Source: Candidatus Woesearchaeota archaeon (GTDB lineage Archaea > Nanobdellota > Nanobdellia > Woesearchaeales > GW2011-AR9). Taken from it: a stretch of DNA of 64,000 bases. The stretch's first letter is position 1. Every line of letters starts with the position of its first letter. The notes under the pieces were generated by a model. The model saw only the letters and a list, made by a program, of their open reading frames with translations, searched no databases and was not told the origin of the DNA. This document shows, one piece after another, positions 43,892 to 52,520 of the stretch. Both the position numbers and the translations under genes were made by a program. The stretch covers positions 806,077-870,076 of the forward strand of contig JACPIK010000002.1 in assembly GCA_016188115.1 (NCBI GenBank). Reading direction: 5' to 3'.

Positions 43892-44304
43892 ACACGAAAG
43901 AACTATGGGCACATTGGAAAGGAGATCTTATTCGCTACACAAAATTCCTTTTTGGTGGAGGGATAGGGCTTGTTATCAATCTCACATTAACATTTCTCTT
44001 CGATAAATATTTTCATATTCCGTTCATTGTCTCATATGGCTTAGTTCTTTGTCTAGAAGTCGTCGTACTCTTCCCGTATCATTGTTTTATTACTTTCAAG
44101 CGCAAAGGAGAATTTCTTCACTACGCAATTATTTTTTTGGTAATTACTGCTCTTAACTTTGGAGGGGTTTCTCTTCTAACTAAGTATATTTCTCTATTTC
44201 AAACCTATCCTTACGGAGCAATTGTTATTAGCGCGGGATTCTTTTCCATGCTCAATTATATCTTGAACCGCAAGTTTGTTTTTAAAATTGACAAAGTAGA
44301 ATAA
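43888..44304 (+). CDS. GtrA-family membrane protein
   Basis: A 138-residue protein with four membrane segments and the GtrA pattern FLFGGGIGLVINLTLTFLF near the start and NYILNRKFVF at the end. GtrA proteins are thought to help flip polyprenyl-phospho-sugars or anchor the partner synthase. It overlaps the Dpm1-like gene by ATGA, so the two are surely co-expressed. Last gene of the 39610-44304 operon. Confidence 0.85.
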   Translation: MNTKELWAHWKGDLIRYTKFLFGGGIGLVINLTLTFLFDKYFHIPFIVSYGLVLCLEVVVLFPYHCFITFKRKGEFLHYAIIFLVITALNFGGVSLLTKYISLFQTYPYGAIVISAGFFSMLNYILNRKFVFKIDKVE

Positions 44305-44389
44305 TAATCACATAATAATAGAATGCCAACTAATTCTCAATACCAATTAATTCCCTCAACCCTGACACATACTAATCCACAACAGATAA

Positions 44390-44398
44390 TTTTAAATA
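44390..44398 (+). promoter_or_regulatory. TATA box of the C-methyltransferase gene
   Basis: TTTTAAATA centred 27 bp before ATG 44421. Confidence 0.6.
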
Positions 44399-44420
44399 TC
44401 TTCAAACAGCAATAACAATT

Positions 44421-45677
44421 ATGCATCACTCTCCACAAACCTATACCACACGTTCAACCTGTCGTGTCTGTTATTCTCCAAAACTTACCTTTCTTTTCAC
44501 CCTTGGTGATCAATACGTCAACAATTTCTTAGAAAAAAGAGAAGACATTACACGCTGTCCTAAAGCCCCATTAGAAATGGTCTTTTGTGAAAATTGCACC
44601 TTAGTCCAGCTCAAACATACTGCTCCACAAGAACTGCTCTACGCTGGATTTTATTGGTATAAATCAGGTGTGACTGATACCATGAAAAAAGCGTTACGCG
44701 ACATAACTCATAAAGCTGAGCAACTCCAACATCTCAAAGCTGGCGATGTCGTACTTGATATTGGCTCCAACGATGGAACAATGTTACGCACCTACCAAGT
44801 ACCTGGACTCATTACCGTAGGAGTTGAGCCTGCAAATAATTTAGCAGAAGAAGGCAAGCAAGGTATTACACACCACATCCATGATTTCTGGACCATTCAA
44901 AATTATAATAAAACCCTAGACAAAAAAGCAAAAGTGGTGACAGCGATTGGTATGTTCTACGATATGGAAGATCCCAACCAATTTGTTGAAGATGCTAAAG
45001 ACGCACTAACACCTGATGGTGTGTTTATCGCCCAACTCATGTGCGCAAAGAACATGCTTGATACTAACGATGTAGGAAACATCTGCCATGAACATCTTGA
45101 ATATTATTCATTCGCATCGCTTGAATATCTCTTTAACAAAAATGGACTTGAAGTCTTTGATGTTGAAATCAACGAAGTCAACGGTCAAAGTTACCGCATC
45201 TATGCCCGACGCCAAGGCACCAAAACTAATGAATTTGCGGGAGCTGCGCAACGTGTTGCTGCAATTAAAGAAGCTGAAAAAAACCTCCAAGACAAAAAAA
45301 CCTATCTTGACTTTTATTACCGCATTGAAACTGAAAAACACAAATGTGTTAATTTCATCAAACAAGAAGTTGCCCAAGGTAAGAAAGTCTGGGTCTATGG
45401 CGCTTCAACCAAAGGAAATGTCATCTTACAATATTATGGATTAGATCACACCATCATCGAAAAAGCAGCTGAACGCACTCAGTTTAAATGGGGACGCTAT
45501 ACTGTTGGCAGTATGATTCCGATTGTGTCTGAAGACGAGGCACGTGCCGCACAGCCTGATTACTTCTTAGTCTTGCCATATGCCTTCTTTAAAGAGATGT
45601 ATGAACGAGAAGCAGAGTGGCGTAGTCGAGGGGGCAAGTTTATTGTGCCATTGCCGACTTTCAGGGTTGTGGAATAG
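44421..45677 (+). CDS. NDP-sugar C-methyltransferase-like enzyme
   Basis: A 418-residue protein of the TylCIII/TcaB9 type. The N-terminal zinc domain has CRVCYSPKLTFLF and FCENCTLVQL (four Cys). The SAM domain has VLDIGSNDGTML and GVEPANNLAEEG, then the active-site stretch GNICHEHLEYYSFASLEYLF with His and Tyr residues seen in sugar C3-methyltransferases. The C-terminal Rossmann domain has VWVYGASTKGNVILQYYG. These enzymes methylate a ring carbon of a 4-keto sugar to give branched sugars. With the 2,3-dehydratase homologue at 26853 it suggests a branched deoxysugar. Confidence 0.8.
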   Translation: MHHSPQTYTTRSTCRVCYSPKLTFLFTLGDQYVNNFLEKREDITRCPKAPLEMVFCENCTLVQLKHTAPQELLYAGFYWYKSGVTDTMKKALRDITHKAEQLQHLKAGDVVLDIGSNDGTMLRTYQVPGLITVGVEPANNLAEEGKQGITHHIHDFWTIQNYNKTLDKKAKVVTAIGMFYDMEDPNQFVEDAKDALTPDGVFIAQLMCAKNMLDTNDVGNICHEHLEYYSFASLEYLFNKNGLEVFDVEINEVNGQSYRIYARRQGTKTNEFAGAAQRVAAIKEAEKNLQDKKTYLDFYYRIETEKHKCVNFIKQEVAQGKKVWVYGASTKGNVILQYYGLDHTIIEKAAERTQFKWGRYTVGSMIPIVSEDEARAAQPDYFLVLPYAFFKEMYEREAEWRSRGGKFIVPLPTFRVVE

Positions 45678-45705
45678 GTTTGAATTCTTTTTTCTATCAA
45701 AATCC

Positions 45706-45713
45706 TTTTAAAT
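45706..45713 (+). promoter_or_regulatory. TATA box of the gene at 45735
   Basis: TTTTAAAT centred about 26 bp before ATG 45735. Confidence 0.6.
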
Positions 45714-45734
45714 CAGCCCCCTAATATAACTTCT

Positions 45735-46730
45735 ATGACAACAACTCACAATCCAACCACTAAGAAAAAAGTCCTCGTACTCGGAATTACTGGACAAGAT
45801 GGCTCATATTTAGCTGAACTCCTATTGGAGAAAGGCTACGACGTACACGGCTTTTATCGCCGATCCGCAACAGGCAATACTGTTAATATCAAACACATTA
45901 TGGACAAGATCACGCTACATCGCGGCGATTTAGCAGATCCAACTTCACTCTACCGTGTGATTAACAACGTACGACCAGAAGAGATCTACAACGAAGCTGA
46001 CCAAGATCACGTCAGTTGGAGTTATGACGGCGTTGGATATTCTTGCGACATTACCGGCTCAGCAGTTGGACGCATTCTTGAAATCATCAAACAAATCGAT
46101 CCTAAGATGAAATTCTTTCAACCAGTTTCATCCAACATCTTTGGTATGAGTAAAGACGCTGTGCAAAATGAAGAAACACCACTGCGTCCTCAAAGTCCCT
46201 ATGGTGCTGGCAAAGCCTTTGCCTATGTTTTATGTCGTTATTATCGTGATGTGTTTAAGATGCCAGTATATACGGGAGTCTTTTACAATCATGAATCACC
46301 TCGACGCACCGAAGAATATGTTACTGGTAAAATCGTTCGTGGTGTTGCGCGTATCAAGAAGGGTTTGCAACAAAAAATCATGTTAGGAAATCTCGATGCT
46401 AAAATTGACTTTGGCTACGCCAAAGAATACATGGAAATTGCGTGGAAAATCATGCAACTTGACCAACCTGATGATTTCATCATTTGTACTGGCGAAGTTC
46501 ATTCTATTCATGAATTCTTAGACGAAGCATTCGCGTATGTTGGATTAAAAGCACAAGATCATGTTGAATTCGATCCACGCTTCGCGCGACCAGGCAACAC
46601 CAGCATTTTACTTGGTGACACCACAAAATTGAAACATGCCATTGGCACTGTTCCTTCTGTTAAATTCAAGCAGTTAGTCAAAATCATGATGGACGCTGCC
46701 TTGGAAGAAGTAGAGAAACAGAAGCATTAA
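45735..46730 (+). CDS. GDP-mannose 4,6-dehydratase-like SDR with altered active site
   Basis: A 331-residue protein clearly related to GDP-mannose 4,6-dehydratase: GITGQDGSYLAELLLEKGY (NADP site), YNHESPRRTEEYVTGKI and LGNLDAKIDFGYAKEYMEIAWKIMQ. The catalytic stretch that reads STSELYG in active enzymes, including the paralogue at 51361, reads VSSNIFG here, so the catalytic Thr is Ser and the Glu is Asn; Tyr and Lys of SPYGAGKAF remain. It also has EADQDHVSW where AAQSFV is usual. It may be an epimerase, reductase or dehydratase on another nucleotide sugar. Confidence 0.75.
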   Translation: MTTTHNPTTKKKVLVLGITGQDGSYLAELLLEKGYDVHGFYRRSATGNTVNIKHIMDKITLHRGDLADPTSLYRVINNVRPEEIYNEADQDHVSWSYDGVGYSCDITGSAVGRILEIIKQIDPKMKFFQPVSSNIFGMSKDAVQNEETPLRPQSPYGAGKAFAYVLCRYYRDVFKMPVYTGVFYNHESPRRTEEYVTGKIVRGVARIKKGLQQKIMLGNLDAKIDFGYAKEYMEIAWKIMQLDQPDDFIICTGEVHSIHEFLDEAFAYVGLKAQDHVEFDPRFARPGNTSILLGDTTKLKHAIGTVPSVKFKQLVKIMMDAALEEVEKQKH

Positions 46731-46731
46731 G

Positions 46732-46774
46732 TTTTTGATTATTTCTTTATTGTTTTTATCGTATTTTATTGTTC
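46732..46774 (+). terminator. T-rich transcription terminator
   Basis: Several T runs (TTTTT, TTTCTTT, TTTTT, TTTT) without a hairpin directly follow the stop at 46730. This is the usual archaeal terminator form, and the next gene is convergent. Confidence 0.5.
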
Positions 46775-46813
46775 AATTATCATTCTAGAAAAAGAAGGAA
46801 AGAAAAAAAGAAT

Positions 46814-47791
46814 TTAACGAGATTTAAAATCATCAGCATTAATATTTCTCAAAGCATGTTCTAACGTATAATGCATGCCAGCCGTTTTGGTTCCATCAGG
46901 AAGCTGATCGGCTTGAAGCATTCTTTCTACATCTTCCATAGATCGAGCAGCAACTAATCGAGTTTGTGCATTTTTTCTACCAGCATATTGTTTCCACGCA
47001 TCACCAGTAAAATGTTCATCAGGCAAGCTTGTATGAATTAACCAAACAAAGTCAAAATCGCCCCTATATTTGTCTCCACCAGCACCAATAAATTCTGTTG
47101 CAACAATGTCTTGAGCAAGAACTCCACGTTCACGCTGCACCGCTTTTAACAGAGCTAGATTTAGATCAATATCTTTTGGATCGTAGCCAAAAAAAGGCAT
47201 ATGTGCACTGACTGCATCGGCAAGGCCTGCAACATCATTTCCCTCAGCACGTGTTCCGACATACACAGCCCCAGTTTTTGAAAATACTAAGCCGCCTACG
47301 CCGCCAATACGAGAATGAAATGCATATTCATCGAAAAGAGAAGTACGTGTTCGAGTTATAAGACCTTCAAAATAAGATCTTCCACGAGCAGGATCTTTTT
47401 CAGCCTCTAGTTCAGCCCTAAAAGCTTGATACGTTGTTGGCGCAGTATGAACCAATAAAACAGGTTCACTTCCACCCTCAACCCTTCTTAAACTGAAAGA
47501 ATGAAAACGATGTTTTCGATCATCAAACGGACCTTGAGAACCATCAGCAACTTCTCCTCTTTTGATAGCCGGTTCTAAAACAGTAGCGATGTAGTTTGCA
47601 GGAGTTAAATCTTGACCAATACCCTGTGAAGGATTGGCTTGAACAGAACCTTCAACAAAAACAATTGCGTGAGCTTGTGAAGCATAAGAACGATTAAGGT
47701 TATCAATCCTTGGCACGCCTACGCCTGAATATCTTTGGTTGTCAAATTTCACCGCTTCATAAGTATCATTTGCCATTGTTAATTCCCCCAT
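46814..47791 (-). CDS. Nudix-fold-like protein, unknown
   Basis: A 325-residue protein I do not firmly recognise. The middle has IGGVGGLVFSKTGAVYVGTRAEGND followed by LALLKAVQRERGVLAQDIVATEFIG, the strand-loop-helix pattern of a Nudix domain, but without a full Nudix box. The N-terminal half has long strands and many Arg/Asp. It ends a three-gene minus-strand operon (49105 to 46814), overlapping the HAD phosphatase gene by 26 bp. The protein of 335 residues at 31268 shows a similar layout. Confidence 0.45.
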   Translation of the reverse strand: MGELTMANDTYEAVKFDNQRYSGVGVPRIDNLNRSYASQAHAIVFVEGSVQANPSQGIGQDLTPANYIATVLEPAIKRGEVADGSQGPFDDRKHRFHSFSLRRVEGGSEPVLLVHTAPTTYQAFRAELEAEKDPARGRSYFEGLITRTRTSLFDEYAFHSRIGGVGGLVFSKTGAVYVGTRAEGNDVAGLADAVSAHMPFFGYDPKDIDLNLALLKAVQRERGVLAQDIVATEFIGAGGDKYRGDFDFVWLIHTSLPDEHFTGDAWKQYAGRKNAQTRLVAARSMEDVERMLQADQLPDGTKTAGMHYTLEHALRNINADDFKSR

Positions 47792-48569
47792 TAAATATAA
47801 ATTTCAGAACATTTATTGTACCTTCTACTCCCCTTTTTTGAGGTATATAAGCATTATGGAACTTTTGAACAAATTTCTCCTGTTCTATATCATTGCCCAC
47901 ATACGCAACCATACCACCCGCTTTGCCTACGATTTCAAACATCTCTAAGTCGTTGCCAGAATCACCGATAACTACCATCTGCGATAATGCAATACCAGTA
48001 CGCCGTGAGTACGCTTCAACCACCAGTCCTTTGTGAATTCCTTTTGCTAAAATATCAATAGCATCAGCAGACTGCACTACTCGTAAGAATGAAAACTCTT
48101 TCTCGAGAATCGGCTTGACACGTAGAAATACTTGAGTGAGCAGAACTCTATCTCCTGGACTATGGGCAAAGAAGGAAGGAGTGACATAGCCTAATGAAGT
48201 TTGGTATGTTTCACTATTCTCTTGTTCAACTAAACCATCCAGAAGATTTTTCTCAACAATGAATTTTTGAACAGCACTCATTTGGCTTTTTGTCAAACCG
48301 CCGCATTGATGAGACTGCCTAGATTGAGGAAAGTAAATACTTGAACTTTCATATAAAATTGCCTCTGTTTCATGAGGTTTATTTTCCCCCAAAAGAAGAC
48401 CATAAAAAAGCCGCTGTTCAGCAAGCGCTCGACCAGAACATAATGAAAACAAAACACCCGTAGAACGAAATTGTTGAATTAATGTTTGTAACTCAGCGTG
48501 AACAGAAGAGATATTACCATTTTCGATTAGTGTTCCGTCAATGTCTGCAAGAATAGCCTTATAGATCAT
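47766..48569 (-). CDS. HAD-IIB phosphatase (SPP/MPGP-like)
   Basis: A 267-residue Cof-type HAD phosphatase. Motif I is LADIDGTLIENG (DxD), motif II FSLCSGRAL, motif III a Lys in the KGIHKGLVVEA stretch, and motif IV VIGDSGNDLEMFEIV. The C2 cap lies between motifs II and III. Relatives include sucrose-phosphate and mannosyl-3-phosphoglycerate phosphatases and phosphomannomutase-like enzymes, so a sugar phosphate is the likely substrate. It overlaps its upstream neighbour by 4 bp and the downstream gene by 26 bp. Confidence 0.8.
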   Translation of the reverse strand: MIYKAILADIDGTLIENGNISSVHAELQTLIQQFRSTGVLFSLCSGRALAEQRLFYGLLLGENKPHETEAILYESSSIYFPQSRQSHQCGGLTKSQMSAVQKFIVEKNLLDGLVEQENSETYQTSLGYVTPSFFAHSPGDRVLLTQVFLRVKPILEKEFSFLRVVQSADAIDILAKGIHKGLVVEAYSRRTGIALSQMVVIGDSGNDLEMFEIVGKAGGMVAYVGNDIEQEKFVQKFHNAYIPQKRGVEGTINVLKFIFNGGINNGK

Positions 48570-49105
48570 CTTGAAAATTCACGTTTCAACAATTCACTCA
48601 AATCTTTATAATGTTGTGGTTTGTGTCCCGGTATTTGCACACCTTCGCACGCATCAAGCATTTGCGCAAGAACCTGAGCTTTTGAAGGCCCGTATAAAGC
48701 AATTCCAGGATAGCGTTCCCCATACAAAGCACGACGAGCCTCATCTGCGTCGTCCGAATTTCTAAAATACGGTTCTAATAGTCTAGAACGCGTGCCATGT
48801 ACTAAGTCAGCTCTTGTGCGATCATCATTATCTCCTGAATTCTCGGTCCACTGATCCAAAGACCGTTCATATCCAGGAATATTACTCCCAGTAGCGATTG
48901 CCCGTAATAATGATTCAGCCGTATCATTTGCAAAATCAAGAAGCACGCCAAATCGAGGAACATAATGAATTAAAGTTTCACTCACCCTATATAACGTAAA
49001 TTCCTCTCCAGATAAAGAGGGTGTTGCATAAGAATCACTGTTAGTGCTCCATTCACGAAATAAAAAACATTGTCTTAACCGTTGAGCATGTATTTCCATT
49101 GCCAT
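48566..49105 (-). CDS. Protein of unknown function
   Basis: A 179-residue soluble protein I do not recognise. It is Arg/Asp/Glu rich and mainly helical, with a central DQWTENSGDNDDRTRADLVHG acidic stretch and a C-terminal RYPGIALYGPSKAQVLAQMLDA. Leaderless start at ATG 49105 supported by the TATA box at 49127-49135. First gene of an operon with the HAD phosphatase, whose start overlaps its stop by 4 bp. Confidence 0.5.
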   Translation of the reverse strand: MAMEIHAQRLRQCFLFREWSTNSDSYATPSLSGEEFTLYRVSETLIHYVPRFGVLLDFANDTAESLLRAIATGSNIPGYERSLDQWTENSGDNDDRTRADLVHGTRSRLLEPYFRNSDDADEARRALYGERYPGIALYGPSKAQVLAQMLDACEGVQIPGHKPQHYKDLSELLKREFSR

Positions 49106-49126
49106 AACAAAGACATAGAGAACCTA

Positions 49127-49135
49127 TTTTATAAA
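49127..49135 (-). promoter_or_regulatory. TATA box of the 49105-46814 operon
   Basis: TTTATAAAA on the minus strand, centred 26 bp before ATG 49105. Confidence 0.6.
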
Positions 49136-49161
49136 TTTGCTTCTTGAAAGTAACACCAAAA

Positions 49162-49170
49162 TTAATAAAG
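49162..49170 (+). promoter_or_regulatory. TATA box of the Gmm-like gene
   Basis: TTAATAAAG centred 27 bp before ATG 49193. Confidence 0.5.
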
Positions 49171-49192
49171 AAGTCAAGAACATTCTTTCTAT

Positions 49193-49684
49193 ATGTCACA
49201 AATCCCTTCCACTCTCTACACGCAAATCCTCGAACACATGCCAATTCCTGCTGTAGACTTCGTCCTTGTTCACAACAACAAAGTCCTTCTCGCCTTGCGT
49301 AAAGATGAGCCCGCCAAAGGCCAATGGTGGATTCCTGGTGGCAGAGTACAAAAAAACGAAACTCTCGAAACAGCAGTCAAACGCAAAGCCCTCCAAGAGG
49401 TAGGTATCGAAGTCGAAATTGTCAGAAAGATTAACTGTTATGAAGTCTTCTTTGATACCGCACCATTTCCGGACGTGAAAACGGGCGTGCATTATCTTTC
49501 CGTGTGCTTTCTCGTCAAACCAAAAGACAAAAACGTCGTAATCTCATTAGACAAAACCCAAGAAAAACATAAATGGGTGAATAAAATAGAAAATAACTTG
49601 CATGAGTATGTGAAGCAAGTGTTAAAAGATTCTAACGTCTTTGAGCAAGTGTTAAAAGATTCTAACGTCTTTGAACATCCATAA
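49193..49684 (+). CDS. GDP-mannose mannosyl hydrolase-like Nudix protein
   Basis: A 163-residue Nudix enzyme of the Gmm type: MPIPAVDFVLVHNNKVLLALR, PAKGQWWIPGGRVQKNETLETA and RKALQEVGI. Gmm enzymes have a reduced Nudix box, as here (RK instead of RE), and hydrolyse GDP-mannose or GDP-glucose. It may balance GDP-mannose pools for the two dehydratase homologues. The C-terminus carries a perfect 30 bp tandem duplication (10 residues, QVLKDSNVFE twice) that runs into the convergent gene, giving a 23 bp overlap. Confidence 0.8.
   Translation: MSQIPSTLYTQILEHMPIPAVDFVLVHNNKVLLALRKDEPAKGQWWIPGGRVQKNETLETAVKRKALQEVGIEVEIVRKINCYEVFFDTAPFPDVKTGVHYLSVCFLVKPKDKNVVISLDKTQEKHKWVNKIENNLHEYVKQVLKDSNVFEQVLKDSNVFEHP
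49615..49674 (+). repeat. Perfect 30 bp tandem duplication
   Basis: Two identical 30 bp units, 49615-49644 and 49645-49674, at the 3' end of the Gmm-like gene. The identity suggests a recent duplication. The reading frame is kept, adding 10 residues; the second unit also contains the stop region of the convergent gene. Confidence 0.9.
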
Positions 49685-50534
49685 GTTCATCTCGTAGATC
49701 ATAAAACCAGGTTGCGTCATCTTTACGTGGTGCTCCTTCTTTAGTCTTACTAAATGGATCACTGGTAATACCTACAAATTTCAGCCCAGGCATAGGTGAA
49801 ACAACATGCCACATGTTACAAGGGACAGTAAGCACATGATATTGAGGAACATGACCCGCAAAACGTGTACCTGGCTCAAACTCAGTGTTACCTTCGACTG
49901 CTTCAAATCCCCAATAGAATCCTTCAGATGAAAGAGCCATATAGCGTTCAGTAATTGGTGTTCCTTGTGGATATTGCTCACTTGTTCGATGAGGATTTAC
50001 AGGATGATGATGAAGTCCAAGACCAAATCTCCATAATTCTTCAGGAGTAACTTCCTGACCATCTGGAACTTGATACGTTTTGACTTGATCAGTAAGATCC
50101 ATAATCTGACGTCGTCGATAACCATGTTGAGCTAAGTAATCAGCATCATTATTGCCATCATGAGTAACAATAAGACCATTCTCACCAGCAGACCTATCGT
50201 ACATCCCATTTTGAAGATAAACAGAAATGCTACCGGCTGGAACAACGACTAGACCAACATGACCAGGTGGAAAAGCAAACGATTGCCCCGCAGAGACACG
50301 ATTGAAAGGTAAATCATCCATTTTTGGTTCACTACCCATCATTTTAGTCTTAACACCTACATCGTGAGTTAAAGCATGCCACAACGAACTATCAGAATCA
50401 TTCATAACTGCAACTTCAACATCCCCACGAGGAACATAAAATTCAATACCCCCACCCACTATTTTTATACGTTCTTCATCACTATTTGAATGAGGAGGTC
50501 TAATAAATTGATCTAAAGATTGATAATCAGCCAT
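49662..50534 (-). CDS. Cupin-like protein, unknown
   Basis: A 290-residue protein that looks like two beta-barrel halves. The first half has SFAFPPGHVGLVVVPAGSISVYL and the second has LGLHHHPVNPHRTSEQ and GHVPQYHVLTVPCNMWHVV, which could supply a His metal site as in bicupins. Function unknown; a sugar isomerase or dioxygenase is possible. TATA box GTTTTTAAGGG at 50555-50565 is centred about 26 bp before ATG 50534, so it is leaderless. Confidence 0.45.
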   Translation of the reverse strand: MADYQSLDQFIRPPHSNSDEERIKIVGGGIEFYVPRGDVEVAVMNDSDSSLWHALTHDVGVKTKMMGSEPKMDDLPFNRVSAGQSFAFPPGHVGLVVVPAGSISVYLQNGMYDRSAGENGLIVTHDGNNDADYLAQHGYRRRQIMDLTDQVKTYQVPDGQEVTPEELWRFGLGLHHHPVNPHRTSEQYPQGTPITERYMALSSEGFYWGFEAVEGNTEFEPGTRFAGHVPQYHVLTVPCNMWHVVSPMPGLKFVGITSDPFSKTKEGAPRKDDATWFYDLRDELMDVQRR

Positions 50535-50584
50535 AATTCTACCTTCAACATCTACCCTTAAAAACTTAACCCAAACCTTCTTTT

Positions 50585-51355
50585 TTAAATTTTATGAATA
50601 AAATTCTGTTTTTTATCTTTTTTATCAACAGGCTTCCTTCCCACCGCAAACACATTAACACCAAACGGCATTGGCACATACCACGCTACCCACACTTCAA
50701 AGCAATACCACTTTGTTAAAATCAAATTCACAACAGAGTTAACAGGTTGCACATCAGATTCAGGTTTCTTTGAACTAAAGCGCCCTAACTTACGAACCAA
50801 CCACACCACAGGAAACAATGCTGTATTAATATAACGACATTTCTCCACCACAAAACCAGCAGTCTCAAACTTACGTTTCAACTCCGTCCGACTATACCGT
50901 CGCACACCATGAAATGCTTCATCATGCTTACCCCATAGACACATCATCGCAGGATCCAGCTGCAAAAATTTCCCACCAGGCTTCAATACCCTAAAAGCTT
51001 CTCTCATCGCCAACACATCGTCTGTAATCGCCTTGTGATAGAATACTCCTAACGCAGTCACCGCATCAAATGTTCCATCGGCAAATGGCAAACTCATAGC
51101 ATTACCCTGTACAATCTTCAAACCACGTTGAGAACAAAATTCTACCGCTTCATCAGCGTAATCTAACCCTTCGGCTTTGCCATACTTTCCTAACAGAACT
51201 AAATTAATACCAGTGCCACACCCAACATCAAGAAAACGATGATGGGAAGAAGTACCCATTGATTTGAGAAACTTCTCCACCACACACCGTTGACCTACAA
51301 ACCACCAATACTTTTCCTCTAATGAAAATAATGTTTCATATTCTCGCAAATCCAT
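50585..51355 (-). CDS. SAM-dependent methyltransferase (class I)
   Basis: A 256-residue methyltransferase. It has a YWWFVGQR opening seen in many glycan-cluster methyltransferases, motif I FLDVGCGTGINLVLLG, EGLDYADEAVEF, NAMSLPFADGTFDAVTALGVFYH and FRVLKPGGKFLQLDP. Target unknown, probably a sugar or polyprenyl-linked intermediate. It follows the GDP-mannose dehydratase gene by 5 bp in the same operon. Confidence 0.85.
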   Translation of the reverse strand: MDLREYETLFSLEEKYWWFVGQRCVVEKFLKSMGTSSHHRFLDVGCGTGINLVLLGKYGKAEGLDYADEAVEFCSQRGLKIVQGNAMSLPFADGTFDAVTALGVFYHKAITDDVLAMREAFRVLKPGGKFLQLDPAMMCLWGKHDEAFHGVRRYSRTELKRKFETAGFVVEKCRYINTALFPVVWLVRKLGRFSSKKPESDVQPVNSVVNLILTKWYCFEVWVAWYVPMPFGVNVFAVGRKPVDKKDKKQNFIHKI

Positions 51356-51360
51356 AAGAT

Positions 51361-52467
51361 CTACCAGCCTTTGAGAGAGAACTTACCTTTACCACGGGAC
51401 TTTCCCGCTTCTTTTTCTTTATCTCGAACAACATTACGTGAGACAATATCCACTTCATTAGTATGATTTGGCGCATCCCATGGGAATACTTCACCACCAA
51501 TATAACGCTTCCAGCGAGCTAAATCAGTTTCCACCATAATTTTAACTAACTCTTTAAACGTCACTTGTGGTTTCCACTTCAACACTTTACGCGCTTTGCC
51601 ATTATTACCACATAATTGATAAACATCAAGAGGGCGTTTTAAGCGTTCGTCAGTATGGACAAAATCTTTCCAATTTAATCCCACTACTTTGAATGCTTCC
51701 TCAACAAACTCGCGAACAGAATGCATCTCACCTGTAGAAATAACGTAATCATCAGGTTCATCTTGTTGTAAAATAAGCCACATTGCTTTAACATAATCAG
51801 GAGCATATCCCCAATCACGCTTAGTGTCAATATTTCCTAACCGTAATTCATGTTGTAAACCTAGTTTAATACGCGCAACAGAATTAGTAATTTTACGAGT
51901 TACAAATTCAAGACCCCGTAGAGGACTCTCATGATTAAAAAGAATACCATTGCACGCAAACATTCCATAAGAATGACGATAAATTCGAGTCATATGAAAT
52001 GAATATAATTTTGCCGCAGCATACGGTGAATTAGGGATCATAGGTGTATTTTCATCTTGAGGTACTTTTTCACAAGCCCCATATAATTCTGAAGTTGACG
52101 CTTGATAGAAACGAATATTCTTCTTAACATGCCGAATAATTTCCAGAAAGCGAGTAGAACCGCTTGCATCAACATCGCTGGTTAATAACGGTTGATCGAA
52201 AGAGTTTCCAACAAAACTCTGTGCCGCCAAGTTATAAATCTCATCAGGTTCTGAAATAGTTACAGCTTCTAAAAGAGAAGACATATCACTCATATCTGCA
52301 GGAATAAGAGTAATTTGTTTAAGAATACCTAAATCTTGTAGACGCCAAAAATTAGCAGTAGAAACTCGACGATAAGTACCAAAAACTTTGTAGCCTTTTT
52401 CTAACAGAAATTTTGCCAAATAAGGACCGTCTTGACCGGTAATGCCAGTAATAAGTGCGCGTTTCAC
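51361..52467 (-). CDS. gmd: GDP-mannose 4,6-dehydratase
   Basis: A 368-residue enzyme that turns GDP-mannose into GDP-4-keto-6-deoxymannose. It has GITGQDGPYLAKFLLEKGY (NADP site), the full catalytic stretch QASTSELYG (Thr, Glu), SPYAAAKLYSF (Tyr, Lys), FNHESPLRGLEFVTRKI and LGNIDTKRDWGYAPDYV. The C-terminal tail is Lys/Arg rich. Leaderless GTG start at 52467 with a TATA box at 52491-52500. A DegT aminotransferase is encoded just upstream, so GDP-perosamine or a derivative is the probable product. Confidence 0.92.
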   Translation of the reverse strand: MKRALITGITGQDGPYLAKFLLEKGYKVFGTYRRVSTANFWRLQDLGILKQITLIPADMSDMSSLLEAVTISEPDEIYNLAAQSFVGNSFDQPLLTSDVDASGSTRFLEIIRHVKKNIRFYQASTSELYGACEKVPQDENTPMIPNSPYAAAKLYSFHMTRIYRHSYGMFACNGILFNHESPLRGLEFVTRKITNSVARIKLGLQHELRLGNIDTKRDWGYAPDYVKAMWLILQQDEPDDYVISTGEMHSVREFVEEAFKVVGLNWKDFVHTDERLKRPLDVYQLCGNNGKARKVLKWKPQVTFKELVKIMVETDLARWKRYIGGEVFPWDAPNHTNEVDIVSRNVVRDKEKEAGKSRGKGKFSLKGW

Positions 52468-52490
52468 GATAGAGTGTTTTGAGAGGGATG

Positions 52491-52500
52491 GTTTAAAAAG
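52491..52500 (-). promoter_or_regulatory. TATA box of gmd
   Basis: CTTTTTAAAC on the minus strand, centred about 28 bp before the GTG at 52467; supports a leaderless GTG start. Confidence 0.6.
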
Positions 52501-52520
52501 ATTTCGAGTGAAAAATGATA

